Positions 1 through 7,840 of a stretch of 8,674 nt of DNA are shown here, piece by piece (positions within the stretch are counted from its first letter, which is position 1; every line of letters begins with the position of its first letter). Location: contig JAPUKI010000225.1 in assembly GCA_027295745.1 (NCBI GenBank), positions 1 to 8,674 on the forward strand. Reading direction: 5' to 3'. The position numbers and the translations under genes are program-made. The notes under the pieces are model-generated. The model saw only the letters and a list, made by a program, of their open reading frames with translations. It had not been told where the DNA came from and made no database searches. This DNA is from Acidobacteriota bacterium. GTDB taxonomy: Bacteria; Acidobacteriota; UBA6911; RPQK01; JADFOI01.

Positions 1-98
1 TCGAACGATCCTGACCAGGAGCGGCAAGCCACCTGGCCGTATAACGCCCTTACCGGAAACTGATCGACAACCGCAACACTGACTGATCGAAGCGTTTG

Positions 99-225
99 CT
101 AAGTCTTGAGGTGTCTTGAAAGCAACCCAAATCACTTTCTGTTTTGGTTGGAGTAAGCTGGAGTGAGTTTGCCGCGGGCACACTTCGGGCACAAATCCCT
201 GAAGCTTTCCGCATTTGTTCCTTTT
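99..225 (+). repeat. Dispersed repeat, copy A (apparently complete unit)
   Basis: This is the fullest copy of a repeat found three times in the window in the same orientation. It begins with the 17-mer ctaagtcttgaggtgtc (99-115), shared exactly with copy C (8408-8424). It runs through a purine-rich stretch of ggagt-type words. It then has a 35-base block (160-194) that matches copy B (6471-6505) at 34 of 35 positions. Thirteen bases later comes the 18-mer tccgcatttgttcctttt (208-225), which recurs exactly at 7494-7511. Read on the minus strand, the core in all three copies can be translated with a similar short peptide (a Val/Met-Cys-Pro-Arg motif followed by Thr/Ser/Asn-rich residues and Leu/Phe-Gln-Pro). 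It may therefore derive from the 3' end of a gene family, possibly integrases. No transposase or clear terminal inverted repeats are visible. Confidence 0.75.
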
Positions 226-545
226 TGGAATACCTATCCGGTACTCCGATGTGGGTGACAATTAATCCTCCGGATGCCTGGTATAACATCCGGTGGATCA
301 TGGAGAATACGCGAATCAACAGACGGTTGTTGACCAATTCCTCCTCGACTAAGCGACGTGACTTTTGTTAGATGGTAGACTTTCAGGGGGTAGGACAATG
401 GGAATCCCCCTAAGTCCTGATAGAACGATCCGCCTAGTGTCGAGACGGGGAGGGCCAGCATCTCACACTCGGCGCGCTTGTAGTAGTAACAGGAAAAGCG
501 TTAGCATCTAGCAAAATTCCTCTGCATAATTTGGGAAGGGGCATC
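226..545. other. Non-coding stretch upstream of the kinase gene
   Basis: No convincing gene is seen here. Open frames on both strands give no recognisable protein and run through the repeat. At 383-420 there is a G-run/C-run arrangement with interleaved complementary words (AGGGGG 385-390 with CCCCCT 406-411, and AGGAC 392-396 with GTCCT 414-418) that could fold in the leader or upstream DNA. A weak sigma70-like pair, TTGTAG (478-483) and TAGCAT (502-507) with an 18-base spacer, would suit the kinase gene but matches the consensus poorly. Bases 1-98 likewise show no gene, only an imperfect palindrome with arms CCAGG (15-19) and CCTGG (32-36). Confidence 0.5.
533..541 (+). promoter_or_regulatory. 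Ribosome binding site that decides the kinase start
   Basis: GGGAAGGGG lies four bases before GTG at 546. It overlaps an in-frame TTG at 531, which has no such site in front of it. Translation from GTG 546 gives the N-terminus LGKTISHYKILEKLG after the initiator, matching the usual beginning of this kinase type. It is also matched by the second kinase fragment in this window (VGKTLSHYKVLEKIG). The GTG at 546 is therefore preferred over TTG 531. Confidence 0.7.
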
Positions 546-2930
546 GTGCTCGGAAAGACCATCTCCCATTACAAAATCCTGGAAAAACTCGGTAGTGGTG
601 GGATGGGTGTCGTTTATAAGGCTGAAGACACTCGCCTGGGCCGTAATGTGGCCCTGAAATTCCTGCCTGACAAATTTGCTCAAAACCGCGAGGCCCTGGA
701 GAGATTCCAGAGAGAAGCTCGTGCTTTATCAGCACTTAATCATCCCAACATCTGTGCGATTTACGACATCGGAGAGCACGAAGGTCAGCCTTTCATTGTG
801 ATGGAGTTTCTGGAAGGGCAAACCCTGTTAAGCATGATTCAGGACAGTCCTCTTCAAACAGACCAACTCCTAAAGTTCGCAGGACAGATTGCCGAAGCTT
901 TGGAGGCAGCCCATTCCAAGGGAATCATCCATCGAGACATCAAACCAGCCAACGTGTTTGTAACCGAGAGTGGCAGTATCAAGCTTTTGGACTTTGGCTT
1001 AGCCAAGCTGGCTGTCGAGGCCCCATATGGTGCTGAGAGGATGCCAACAAACTTGACAGCCGCTGGCATAGCCGTAGGAACCCCTTACTACATGTCACCT
1101 GAACAGTTACTTGGAAAGGAACTAGATGCCCGTAGTGACATTTTCTCCTTCGGCGTATTGCTTTACGAGATGGCCACCACGACCTTGCCTTTTACGGGCC
1201 AAGACATCAAGATCGTTTTCAATAAGATTCTCAGCTCAGCACCTACCTCTTTGATGCATTCCAATCCTGACTTAGCCGCCGGGATGGAGGCGATCATCAA
1301 CAAGGCGTTAGAGAAAGACCGCCAGCTGCGCTACCAGAGCGTCGCCGATCTACGCGCGGATGTGGAGCGGTTGAACCGCGAAATAGACGGGAGCCAATGG
1401 GCCGAAGCGATTGCGGCCACCGGGTCCAGCCTCCGCGCTCCAGTGCTTGCTCGCCGCCCGGTGTTGGCTGTGACGGGAGCGGTGGCTACGCTGCTAGTGC
1501 TGCTGGTGGGGTTCAATGTGGGCGGATGGCGCGAGCGACTGCTGGGAGGTGCTGGTCCTCCCCAGATCGAATCGTTGGCGGTACTACCTCTGGAGAATCT
1601 CTCTGGCGACTCGGAGCAGGAGTATTTCGCTGACGGGATGACCGAAGCACTGATCGCGGACTTAGCTAACATTGGGGCATTGAAAGTGATCTCTCGCACA
1701 TCAGTGATGCGCTATAAAGGAACGGACAAGTCATTACCCAATATTGCGCGGGAGCTGGGCGTGGATGCGGTAGTTGTGGGCTCCGTGGTGCGGGCGGGCG
1801 AGCGGGTACGGATCACGGCTCAGCTGATCGACGCAGCAACCGACACCCACCTGTGGGCGCAGAGCTACGAGCGCGACCTCGGGGACGTGCTGGCGTTGCA
1901 GCGAGAGGTGGCACGTGCTATTGCCAGCGAAATTCAAATTGCCGTGACATCGGCGGAAGTAGCTCGTCTCGCCAGTGTCCCACGGGTCAACCCGGAGGCC
2001 TATGAGCCCTACCTGAAGGGTCGCTTCTACCTAAATAAGTATACGGAAGACGGATACAAGAGAGCACTGGAGTACTTCCTGCAGTCGATTGAAAAAGACC
2101 CCGACTACGCTGCTGCCTATGCCGGATTGGCCATGTCGTACAGCTTGCTGGGTGCTTTCTACGGCCTCGGGAGTGAGGCGCCAAAAGCGAAATCTGCAGC
2201 ACTGAAAGCACTGGAGATTGATGACACACTGGCCGAATCTCATGTCTCGCTGGCGCTTATCAGGCAGTACCGCGAGTGGGACTGGTCGGCTGCCGAGAGG
2301 GAATACAAGCGGGCCATTGAACTGAACCCCGGCGACGTGACGGCTCATCATGAGTACGCTGCCTATTTGACGGCAATGGGTCGGACACCCGAAGCCATTG
2401 CCCAGATCAAACGAGCTCAGGAGTTGGATCCCTTATCACTCGTCGTCAACGCCGATATGGCATGGATTTATTACAGAGCCCGGGCCTATGACCGGGCCAT
2501 AGAACAATATCGGAAGACGCTGGAGTTGGATGAGAATTTCGTGCCGGCCTACCACGAACTGGGGTGGGTTTATGAACAAAAGGGGATGTATAAGGAAGCT
2601 CTCGCAGAGCTGCGACAAGCAGTGGAACTCTCTTCGGACCCTATAGTTTTGGCATCTCTCAGCCGTGTCTATGCGATCGCGGGACAGGAAAACGAGGCGC
2701 TGAAGATCCTCGACGAGCTGGAGAAGCGATCAGATAGCGGTTATCTATCCCCCTACATAGCGCTAGCCTATTTGGGTCTGGGCGAAAAGGATCAGACCTT
2801 GGAATGGTTGGAGAAGGCCTATGAGGAGCACCATGGCCAACTGGTTTACCTCAAAGACCAACGCTGGGACTCCCTGCGCTCCGATCCCGGTTTCCAAGCC
2901 CTCCTTCGGCGCATGAACTTCCCTGAGTGA
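546..2930 (+). CDS. Transmembrane Ser/Thr protein kinase with TolB-like domain and TPR repeats
   Basis: This is a 794-residue, apparently intact PknB-type kinase that phosphorylates Ser/Thr on protein substrates. The kinase domain spans about residues 9-279: glycine loop GSGGMG (16-21), ATP-binding Lys38 in VALKFL, helix-C Glu57, catalytic HRDIKPAN (129-136, Asp131), DFG (149-151) and SPE (184-186), so all catalytic residues are present. A hydrophobic segment at about 306-327 should cross the inner membrane once, placing the kinase in the cytoplasm. The outer part starts with a TolB-like N-terminal domain (about 338-468, with SLAVLPLENLSGD and YFADGMTEALI motifs). It continues with about eight TPR-like repeats to the end, finishing LRSDPGFQALLRRMNFPE. 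The TPRs probably bind a protein or peptide partner, which cannot be identified here. This architecture is abundant in Acidobacteriota. Start GTG 546 is chosen for its ribosome binding site. The gene converges with the receptor gene, and no strong terminator is seen in the 59-base gap. Confidence 0.93.
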   Translation: MLGKTISHYKILEKLGSGGMGVVYKAEDTRLGRNVALKFLPDKFAQNREALERFQREARALSALNHPNICAIYDIGEHEGQPFIVMEFLEGQTLLSMIQDSPLQTDQLLKFAGQIAEALEAAHSKGIIHRDIKPANVFVTESGSIKLLDFGLAKLAVEAPYGAERMPTNLTAAGIAVGTPYYMSPEQLLGKELDARSDIFSFGVLLYEMATTTLPFTGQDIKIVFNKILSSAPTSLMHSNPDLAAGMEAIINKALEKDRQLRYQSVADLRADVERLNREIDGSQWAEAIAATGSSLRAPVLARRPVLAVTGAVATLLVLLVGFNVGGWRERLLGGAGPPQIESLAVLPLENLSGDSEQEYFADGMTEALIADLANIGALKVISRTSVMRYKGTDKSLPNIARELGVDAVVVGSVVRAGERVRITAQLIDAATDTHLWAQSYERDLGDVLALQREVARAIASEIQIAVTSAEVARLASVPRVNPEAYEPYLKGRFYLNKYTEDGYKRALEYFLQSIEKDPDYAAAYAGLAMSYSLLGAFYGLGSEAPKAKSAALKALEIDDTLAESHVSLALIRQYREWDWSAAEREYKRAIELNPGDVTAHHEYAAYLTAMGRTPEAIAQIKRAQELDPLSLVVNADMAWIYYRARAYDRAIEQYRKTLELDENFVPAYHELGWVYEQKGMYKEALAELRQAVELSSDPIVLASLSRVYAIAGQENEALKILDELEKRSDSGYLSPYIALAYLGLGEKDQTLEWLEKAYEEHHGQLVYLKDQRWDSLRSDPGFQALLRRMNFPE

Positions 2931-2989
2931 GTTTCTCCCGCTGAAGCTTGTAAAGCCAACCGCCAACCGGGAACCGAACTTCCAGCCGG

Positions 2990-5900
2990 CTAGAACCGGA
3001 ATTTAATTCCCAGTTGTATTACCCGAGCTGGCCTTCCAGGGTCGAGCACTCGGTTGGTTTCCCCAAATTGCCCGCTGTTGATGTCGTTGTTGGGGTTGTC
3101 AAACTGCGGAGTATTCCATGCGTTGAAGAACTCGACCCGAAACTCAAGCTGCCGCTGCTCGCCAATCCGGGCCCTCCTGATCAGCGAAAGATCAGAGTTG
3201 TGATGCCACCATGAGCTGAGACTGCTGCTCGGACAGGTCCCAAAGGTGAAAGGTCCAGGTTGACCCAAGAAAGGGCTCCCGGGAAACATCTGCCTAAACT
3301 GTTCGACGCTCTTCGGACCACCTGAAGGATCACCGAAACAGTCCGCTCGGGAAACGTGCCCGCCACCAGTCTGACTTGCATCGCTGGCGAAGATACCGAT
3401 AGGCACTCCGCTGGTGGAGGTGATAATCCAGTTGAACTGCCAGTCGCCTAAAAGCCTTCCCAATAAACTGTCGCTCAAGTATGGTTTTCCAGAGCCAAAA
3501 GGTAACTCCCAGGACCCGTTTGCCACTAAGCGGTGCCTCTGATCGAAGACCAGCCGGCCATAGTCGGCATCCAGGTCGTGGGCGTTCTGGGGCCGGTCTA
3601 AGGCAGTGCTGGAACCGCCCGACAGGTTGTCGCCCACATTGCCCAGCGCCTTACCCAGGGTATAAGCGAGGTTGAATGCGTATCCCTGCGAGAACCGCTT
3701 GCTTACACTGACCTGGAGGGAGTGATAATTGGTGTTGCCATCGCTTACCGTGAAATCGCCGATGTCGCCGAAATCCGGGAAAGGTCGAACTACCGGCCCG
3801 ACTCCAGGGCTCACGACTACTCCCTGATTGATGTTCCGCTGCTTGCGCAACTTGTGGTTTACCTGTCCCACGTAGGCAACATCGACCACCAGGTTTTTGG
3901 ACGCCTCAATCTGTGGACCAAAGCTCCATTGCTGGGAATATGGAGTGCGCGCGTTCATGTCAATGCCACGCAGCTGGGTCTGGTCAGGGATAAACTCGGT
4001 CGGCGTGGCAGGAAACTCATCGCGGAGCAAGAAATCCCTATTCGGAACAGTCGGGCCTATCCCCTGCGGAAAACTGGTCTCAATCACCTGGGGTGGGTTA
4101 AGAGGCAAAGTATCCCGGCTCCCCGCGCGATCCAATGCCTGAAAGTAAATCCCGAAGCCACCGCGCAAGACAAGCCAGGGAATAGGGTTCCAAGCGAAGC
4201 CCAGGCGGGGCGCAACGTTGTTACGGTCGGGGTGAACCAAGGATCGGCTAAACACATCTTGTCCCGATGGCCCCCGGACTAGGCACGGGAACACCACCAG
4301 GCAAGCCGGAGCCGGAAAGCTCCCCTCAAAGGCCGTAACCACTGCTCCGCGACCGTCGTTGGCGGCAGGGTCAAAGTTCGAGATGAACCGCTCACGCTCG
4401 ATCTTGGGTGTGAAATACTCGTAGCGGATACCGAAATTGAGCGTGAATGTGGGAGTAACAGGCCAGGTATCCTGGCCGTAGAACATCCATCCGTCAGCAT
4501 AGGTATGCGCCACCAGAGGGCTCGTCACCTCAACCTTTTCCACTAGACCCAGCAGCAGGTTGGCTACCCCATCACCCGTCCAGAAATTGGGGATGATATA
4601 ACGCCCATTGGGCGCCTTGATGTCAAAGAAGGTGTTCAGGGAACGCTTGAATTCGAAGCCGAACTTCATTTGATGGTTGCCACGGGAGACAAACAGGTTG
4701 TCCAGGGCCTGCCACACCTGCGAACGTGCGAACTGGGGACGCCATTCTGACGTTCCCAGCAAGTTATACCCGGCCACCCGAATGGGAGGCAGCCCGAAGG
4801 CCAACGTGCCAGGCAAACCAGTCAAGCCGAACTGGGGACCTAAATCTCCCTCCTCCGCCAGCGGGTCTGAGGTGGAGCGGATGATGTTGAACCCGAAACG
4901 AGCCTCGTTCACGATCGATGGGCTAACAGTGCGAACCCAACTCAGTGACGCCACTTGCCCCTGCACTGTACTATTAGCGCTGAACCCACCGGTGGCGATC
5001 GGATCGGGAAAAGGCCCGCGCTCGATGATGGTGTCGATATCGGTCAGTGAGTAGCTACCGGAAAGGTTGTCTGCATCTGTAAGCTTATGATCGATGCGGA
5101 CGTCGAAGCTGTTCGAGTCGAGCGGAATCTCCAGAGTTGAAGTAAAGCCGAAAGTACCCTGGTTGGGGCCTGGGTAAAGTTGCACCAGCGCCATCCCTGC
5201 CGGGTCACCACAGGGCCGCCCATCCGTCCGCAAGGCAGTCAGATTGATCACATCGTTTATCTCGTCGACACAGCCCGCTAGTTCCGGGATAACGCCGGAG
5301 GGATCCGTCAGGTCGCGTACGCCGGTAAAAAGCCCATTTGTCATGGCCGCTGTTGGTACCGTGCCGCTGGCTGTGCGTCCTTCGTTGGCACGGGTGAGCT
5401 GATAATCGGCAAAGAAGAAGGTTTGATCGGGTACGATTGGCCCGCCAACGGTGAAACCCAGCTGGTTGCGCTTCTGCTCGGGAGACTCGAGGCCGGCACG
5501 ATTAACAAAAAAGTCGGTGGCGTTCAAGTTGTCGTTCCGGTGGAACCACCAGGCTGAGCCGTGGAACTCGTTTGTGCCTGAGTTGAGTTCCGCGTTGACC
5601 ACGCCGCCCATTGCCCAACCAAAATCGGCGGAATAGGTGCGCGTCTGGAGGCGAAATTCCCGCAACGCGTCGGGAGGCGGTGAAACGACCTGCGGGCTGC
5701 CCTCCTGCCCGTTCTGTGTGAAGGTATTGTTATCTACTCCGTTCAGCACGAAGTAGTTCTGGAGCGAGAAGTTACCCCCCACATTAATGCGCCCTTCGCG
5801 CGGGTGGTCCCGTACCCCGGGAGCCGGCAACACACCGGGGCTGAGCAGCATCAAGTCAACATAACGTCGGCCGTCGAGCGGTAAGTCAAGGATTTTTCTG

Positions 5901-6343
5901 TTTTCAACTAAGAAAGCCACATCGGCGGATTGTGTTTGGATCAGTGGTTGTCCTCCAGTGACGTCGATTACTTCGTTCACCAGGCCGGGTTGCAGCACAA
6001 AATCGATCTTTAGACGATCGTTTACGTGCAACACAATGGCGCTGTGAACGGAGGCCTGGAACCCTGAAACTTCAACACGAATCACGTACGGCCCCGCACG
6101 CAAACTCGGGGAGAAGTACATCCCAACCTGGTTGGTCTGCACCTCAGTCACAACCCGCAACTCAGCGTGAGTTATCGTCACATGAGCTCCCGGAATGACG
6201 GCTCTCGTTATGTCCAAGACGGTGCCGACGATTGCTCCGGTGTTGGTCTGGGCCTCAGACCCTTGTGTCAAAGTAAGACCTAGACATACTGCTATCATCG
6301 TAGAAGACACCGCAAATCTCTTCCTAGGTCTATGGACTGACAT
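2990..6343 (-). CDS. Oar-like TonB-dependent outer-membrane protein with carboxypeptidase-regulatory-like domain
   Basis: This is a 1117-residue, apparently intact protein. Residues 1-31 form a signal peptide (basic MSVHRPRKR start, hydrophobic core, likely cleavage after GSEA before QTN). Residues about 35-118 are a carboxypeptidase-regulatory-like beta-sandwich (GAIVGTVLDITRAVIPGAHV). A plug-like region follows (about 120-250, with LPLDGRRYVDLMLLSPG and FVLNGVDNNTF). The rest is a long beta-barrel with many aromatic alternating strands, ending VIQLGIKFRF with the terminal Phe typical of outer-membrane barrels. Known relatives are Oar/SusC-like transporters or adhesins; the substrate cannot be read from sequence, and no SusD-like partner is present in the window. 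Start ATG 6343 gives the signal peptide directly, with only a weak GGA ribosome binding site. There is no operon partner downstream: the next gene is the convergent kinase. Confidence 0.92.
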   Translation of the reverse strand: MSVHRPRKRFAVSSTMIAVCLGLTLTQGSEAQTNTGAIVGTVLDITRAVIPGAHVTITHAELRVVTEVQTNQVGMYFSPSLRAGPYVIRVEVSGFQASVHSAIVLHVNDRLKIDFVLQPGLVNEVIDVTGGQPLIQTQSADVAFLVENRKILDLPLDGRRYVDLMLLSPGVLPAPGVRDHPREGRINVGGNFSLQNYFVLNGVDNNTFTQNGQEGSPQVVSPPPDALREFRLQTRTYSADFGWAMGGVVNAELNSGTNEFHGSAWWFHRNDNLNATDFFVNRAGLESPEQKRNQLGFTVGGPIVPDQTFFFADYQLTRANEGRTASGTVPTAAMTNGLFTGVRDLTDPSGVIPELAGCVDEINDVINLTALRTDGRPCGDPAGMALVQLYPGPNQGTFGFTSTLEIPLDSNSFDVRIDHKLTDADNLSGSYSLTDIDTIIERGPFPDPIATGGFSANSTVQGQVASLSWVRTVSPSIVNEARFGFNIIRSTSDPLAEEGDLGPQFGLTGLPGTLAFGLPPIRVAGYNLLGTSEWRPQFARSQVWQALDNLFVSRGNHQMKFGFEFKRSLNTFFDIKAPNGRYIIPNFWTGDGVANLLLGLVEKVEVTSPLVAHTYADGWMFYGQDTWPVTPTFTLNFGIRYEYFTPKIERERFISNFDPAANDGRGAVVTAFEGSFPAPACLVVFPCLVRGPSGQDVFSRSLVHPDRNNVAPRLGFAWNPIPWLVLRGGFGIYFQALDRAGSRDTLPLNPPQVIETSFPQGIGPTVPNRDFLLRDEFPATPTEFIPDQTQLRGIDMNARTPYSQQWSFGPQIEASKNLVVDVAYVGQVNHKLRKQRNINQGVVVSPGVGPVVRPFPDFGDIGDFTVSDGNTNYHSLQVSVSKRFSQGYAFNLAYTLGKALGNVGDNLSGGSSTALDRPQNAHDLDADYGRLVFDQRHRLVANGSWELPFGSGKPYLSDSLLGRLLGDWQFNWIITSTSGVPIGIFASDASQTGGGHVSRADCFGDPSGGPKSVEQFRQMFPGSPFLGQPGPFTFGTCPSSSLSSWWHHNSDLSLIRRARIGEQRQLEFRVEFFNAWNTPQFDNPNNDINSGQFGETNRVLDPGRPARVIQLGIKFRF

Positions 6344-6438
6344 TTTCCAGGTACCCTTTGCTCAGGTTCTTCCATGTTAGCAACAACGAGTTCGCGGACA
6401 CAACAGGTCTAACCTTAAATAGCTGCAAGGAATCCAAA
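6344..6438 (-). promoter_or_regulatory. Leader/upstream region of the TonB-receptor gene
   Basis: Only about 95 bases separate the receptor start from repeat copy B, so the promoter must lie here or inside the repeat. On the minus strand, a TTGTGT...TAACAT pair with an 18-base spacer is the best sigma70-like candidate, but it is weak. No operator or riboswitch is recognisable. Confidence 0.2.
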
Positions 6439-6505
6439 CTACGTCTGAGGAATCTTGGCTGGAGTGAGTTGGAGTGAGTTTGCCGTGGGCACACTTCGGG
6501 CACAA
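6439..6505 (+). repeat. Dispersed repeat, copy B (shortened core)
   Basis: Bases 6471-6505 match copy A 160-194 at 34 of 35 positions (one C-to-T difference). The ggagtgagtt word is tandemly doubled at 6461-6480. The left part is shorter than in A: ctacgtctgagg resembles the A/C start ctaagtcttgagg, but the middle is missing. Unlike copy A, the 18-mer does not follow after 13 bases. Instead the DUF3644 relic begins within about 70 bases, and the 18-mer appears beyond it at 7494. Confidence 0.75.
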
Positions 6506-6572
6506 CCCTTTCGGCACCGAACCATTGACAACCGGAACGGCCATCATGTGCACGCTGATAGAACCCAGTGCT

Positions 6573-7429
6573 TGCGACATCATTAAGATCAAATTGGTAA
6601 AATCCAAGTTCATTAACACGTTTGACCGCTACAACACTAGCTCCTGGTGTACTTTCAGGCACTAAATGAACAGGCTCCCCTTCTTCTTTGTAAGGCGTAC
6701 TGAAATATTGAGTCCCGTACCCTCAGTTGTTAGGTTGAGTTTAGCCACCCCAGGGAACAGTAGCGTCCAACCTCGGCCCTTCCTGATTTCCCGCACAAGC
6801 CTTTTTAACTCTAGCTCGCTGGGTTGCGATCGCCTGCCTTGTAAGGATGCTTCTATTATCGCAAGCCCGCGAAGTTTGGCTACGGCGTCAATCTGTTTTC
6901 GAGAACCTGGTTTCACAAGATCCTTTATTTCCTTGAAATCGGTTTCAATTATGACATGGAGGTCTTTTGGTAGAGACGATGAAACTGGAAGAGCGCGCTC
7001 AGGCAAATGATCCCTGAGCCGCTTACCAAAAACTCTATGTAGTAAATCTCCGAATAGAGTAACCCCAGCCTGGCAGTAAATATAAAGCTCCTGTTCTGAA
7101 AGGTCGAGAATATAGTGCTGTGCAGCGTCACTTAGGCTATTGACGATCTGGAGTGTAAGAGCCTCTTCTTGGTTCAGACATTTGACTGAAGAGTCGCTCA
7201 GACATTTTCTAACGCACTGGTCATAATCAATAGTCTGTTGGGCATATGGCTCCCGAATCCTTCTTCTCCTATGAAGGATAATAGCCTTCATAAGAAGCTC
7301 AAACGCCCGATCCGTAAAGATCAAGACGGCTTCAGGTCTTCCTAAATCAGATGGACGATTAAAATGCTCGATTCCTAATAGAAGGGATTCAAGAGCTTTT
7401 GCTTTAAGGATCCTTACTTCTCGTCTCAC
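6573..7429 (-). pseudogene. DUF3644-family gene relic, frameshifted and truncated
   Basis: From GTG 7429 the frame gives 255 residues with features I associate with DUF3644 proteins. These are an N-terminal helix pair (ALESLLLGIEHFNRP, then DRAFELLMKAIIL), a central helical part (YIYCQAGVTLFGDLLHRVFG, DHLPERALPVS), and a late segment LNISVRLTKK. The frame stops at TAG 6662-6664, but the alternative frame carries on as GEPVHLVPESTPGASVVAVK then RVNELGFYQFDLNDVA. That is the expected continuation, so a single -1 shift at the AAGAAGAAGGGG run (about 6677-6690) joins the two. Homology-like sequence ends near 6573, just before repeat copy B, and the usual C-terminal helix-turn-helix-like end is missing. 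The function of DUF3644 is unknown. The shift could be a mutation, a sequencing error or, less likely, programmed frameshifting. The ribosome binding site before GTG 7429 is poor. Confidence 0.62.
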
Positions 7430-7475
7430 AGCAACGGAAATCGATCGCAGAAAATGGTTGGCTTAGATCCCCAGA

Positions 7476-7484
7476 AGTATATCA
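7476..7484 (-). promoter_or_regulatory. Possible extended -10 promoter for the DUF3644 relic
   Basis: On the minus strand TGATATACT has the TGn extension and a -10 matching TATAAT at five of six positions. It sits about 46 bases before the GTG at 7429. No good -35 accompanies it. The adjacent 18-mer repeat (7494-7511) would occupy the -35 region. Confidence 0.3.
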
Positions 7485-7493
7485 GGAAGTCTC

Positions 7494-7511
7494 TCCGCAT
7501 TTGTTCCTTTT
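7494..7511 (+). repeat. Repeat fragment D (18-mer shared with copy A)
   Basis: tccgcatttgttcctttt is identical to 208-225 in copy A, and similarity extends loosely leftward (gaag before both). In copy A it lies 13 bases from the repeat core. Here it is 988 bases from the end of core copy B, with the DUF3644 relic between them. Confidence 0.6.
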
Positions 7512-7609
7512 CTGTGAACTGAATTCCAGTGAAGACTATGTTGTTGGCAGAGAGTCACATTGGAAAAAAGTGTTACTCTCGCGTGAGTTCGGCTTGAACA
7601 AGAATTAAC

Positions 7610-7840
7610 ATGTGCAGGGACAATAAGCAGACGAAGTCACTCCAAGAACGTACTGACATAAAGCTGCGCTACGCGGGTGTTCACCTGGATGAACTCAAGT
7701 CGCAGGAACCACTAAGGGGCGATGACTTCGACAGGGCGCATCAGGAATCCTTCTTGTACCACTTACTCGGAACCCGAGACGCTTTTCGGGCTGAACTGAA
7801 CCTTTTTCCCCGACCTTGTCCCACCCTTCAACCAACTTGA
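7610..7840 (+). pseudogene. Truncated uncharacterised helical protein
   Basis: This is a 76-codon frame starting at ATG 7610, the first start after an in-frame stop (TGA 7595-7597). The body has the regular charged-helix look of a real protein: KLRYAGVHLDELK, then GDDFDRAHQESFLYHLLG, then RDAFRAELN. It resembles the N-terminal part of small uncharacterised bacterial proteins of roughly 150-250 residues, whose family I cannot name with certainty. After AELN, at about 7800, the sequence turns into a proline-rich, phase-less tail (LFPRPCPTLQPT), so the original C-terminus has probably been lost. Its last 13 bases overlap the end of the convergent Cys-rich gene. The ribosome binding site is weak. 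It could still be a short expressed protein. Confidence 0.45.

Noticed and set aside
50..370. Open frames on both strands through repeat copy A (for example minus 50-337 and plus 144-371).
   Set aside because: They run through a dispersed repeat, give no recognisable domain and have no convincing start signals. The minus frame has a GAGGAGG before TTG, but too close (two bases) to be persuasive.
531..545. TTG at 531 as the kinase start.
   Set aside because: It overlaps the ribosome binding site of GTG 546 and adds five residues that are not part of the usual N-terminus.
1331..1699. 122-codon minus-strand frame inside the kinase gene.
   Set aside because: It is antisense to the GC-rich linker of the kinase, with low-complexity Ser/Thr/Pro content and no family signal.
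2931..2989. Intrinsic terminator between the convergent kinase and receptor genes.
   Set aside because: Only a CCGG...CCGG stem of four pairs is seen, without a T-run on either strand.
3722..4282. 186-codon plus-strand open frame inside the receptor gene.
   Set aside because: It is antisense to a well-supported 1117-residue protein and has no domain of its own; it is a codon-bias shadow.
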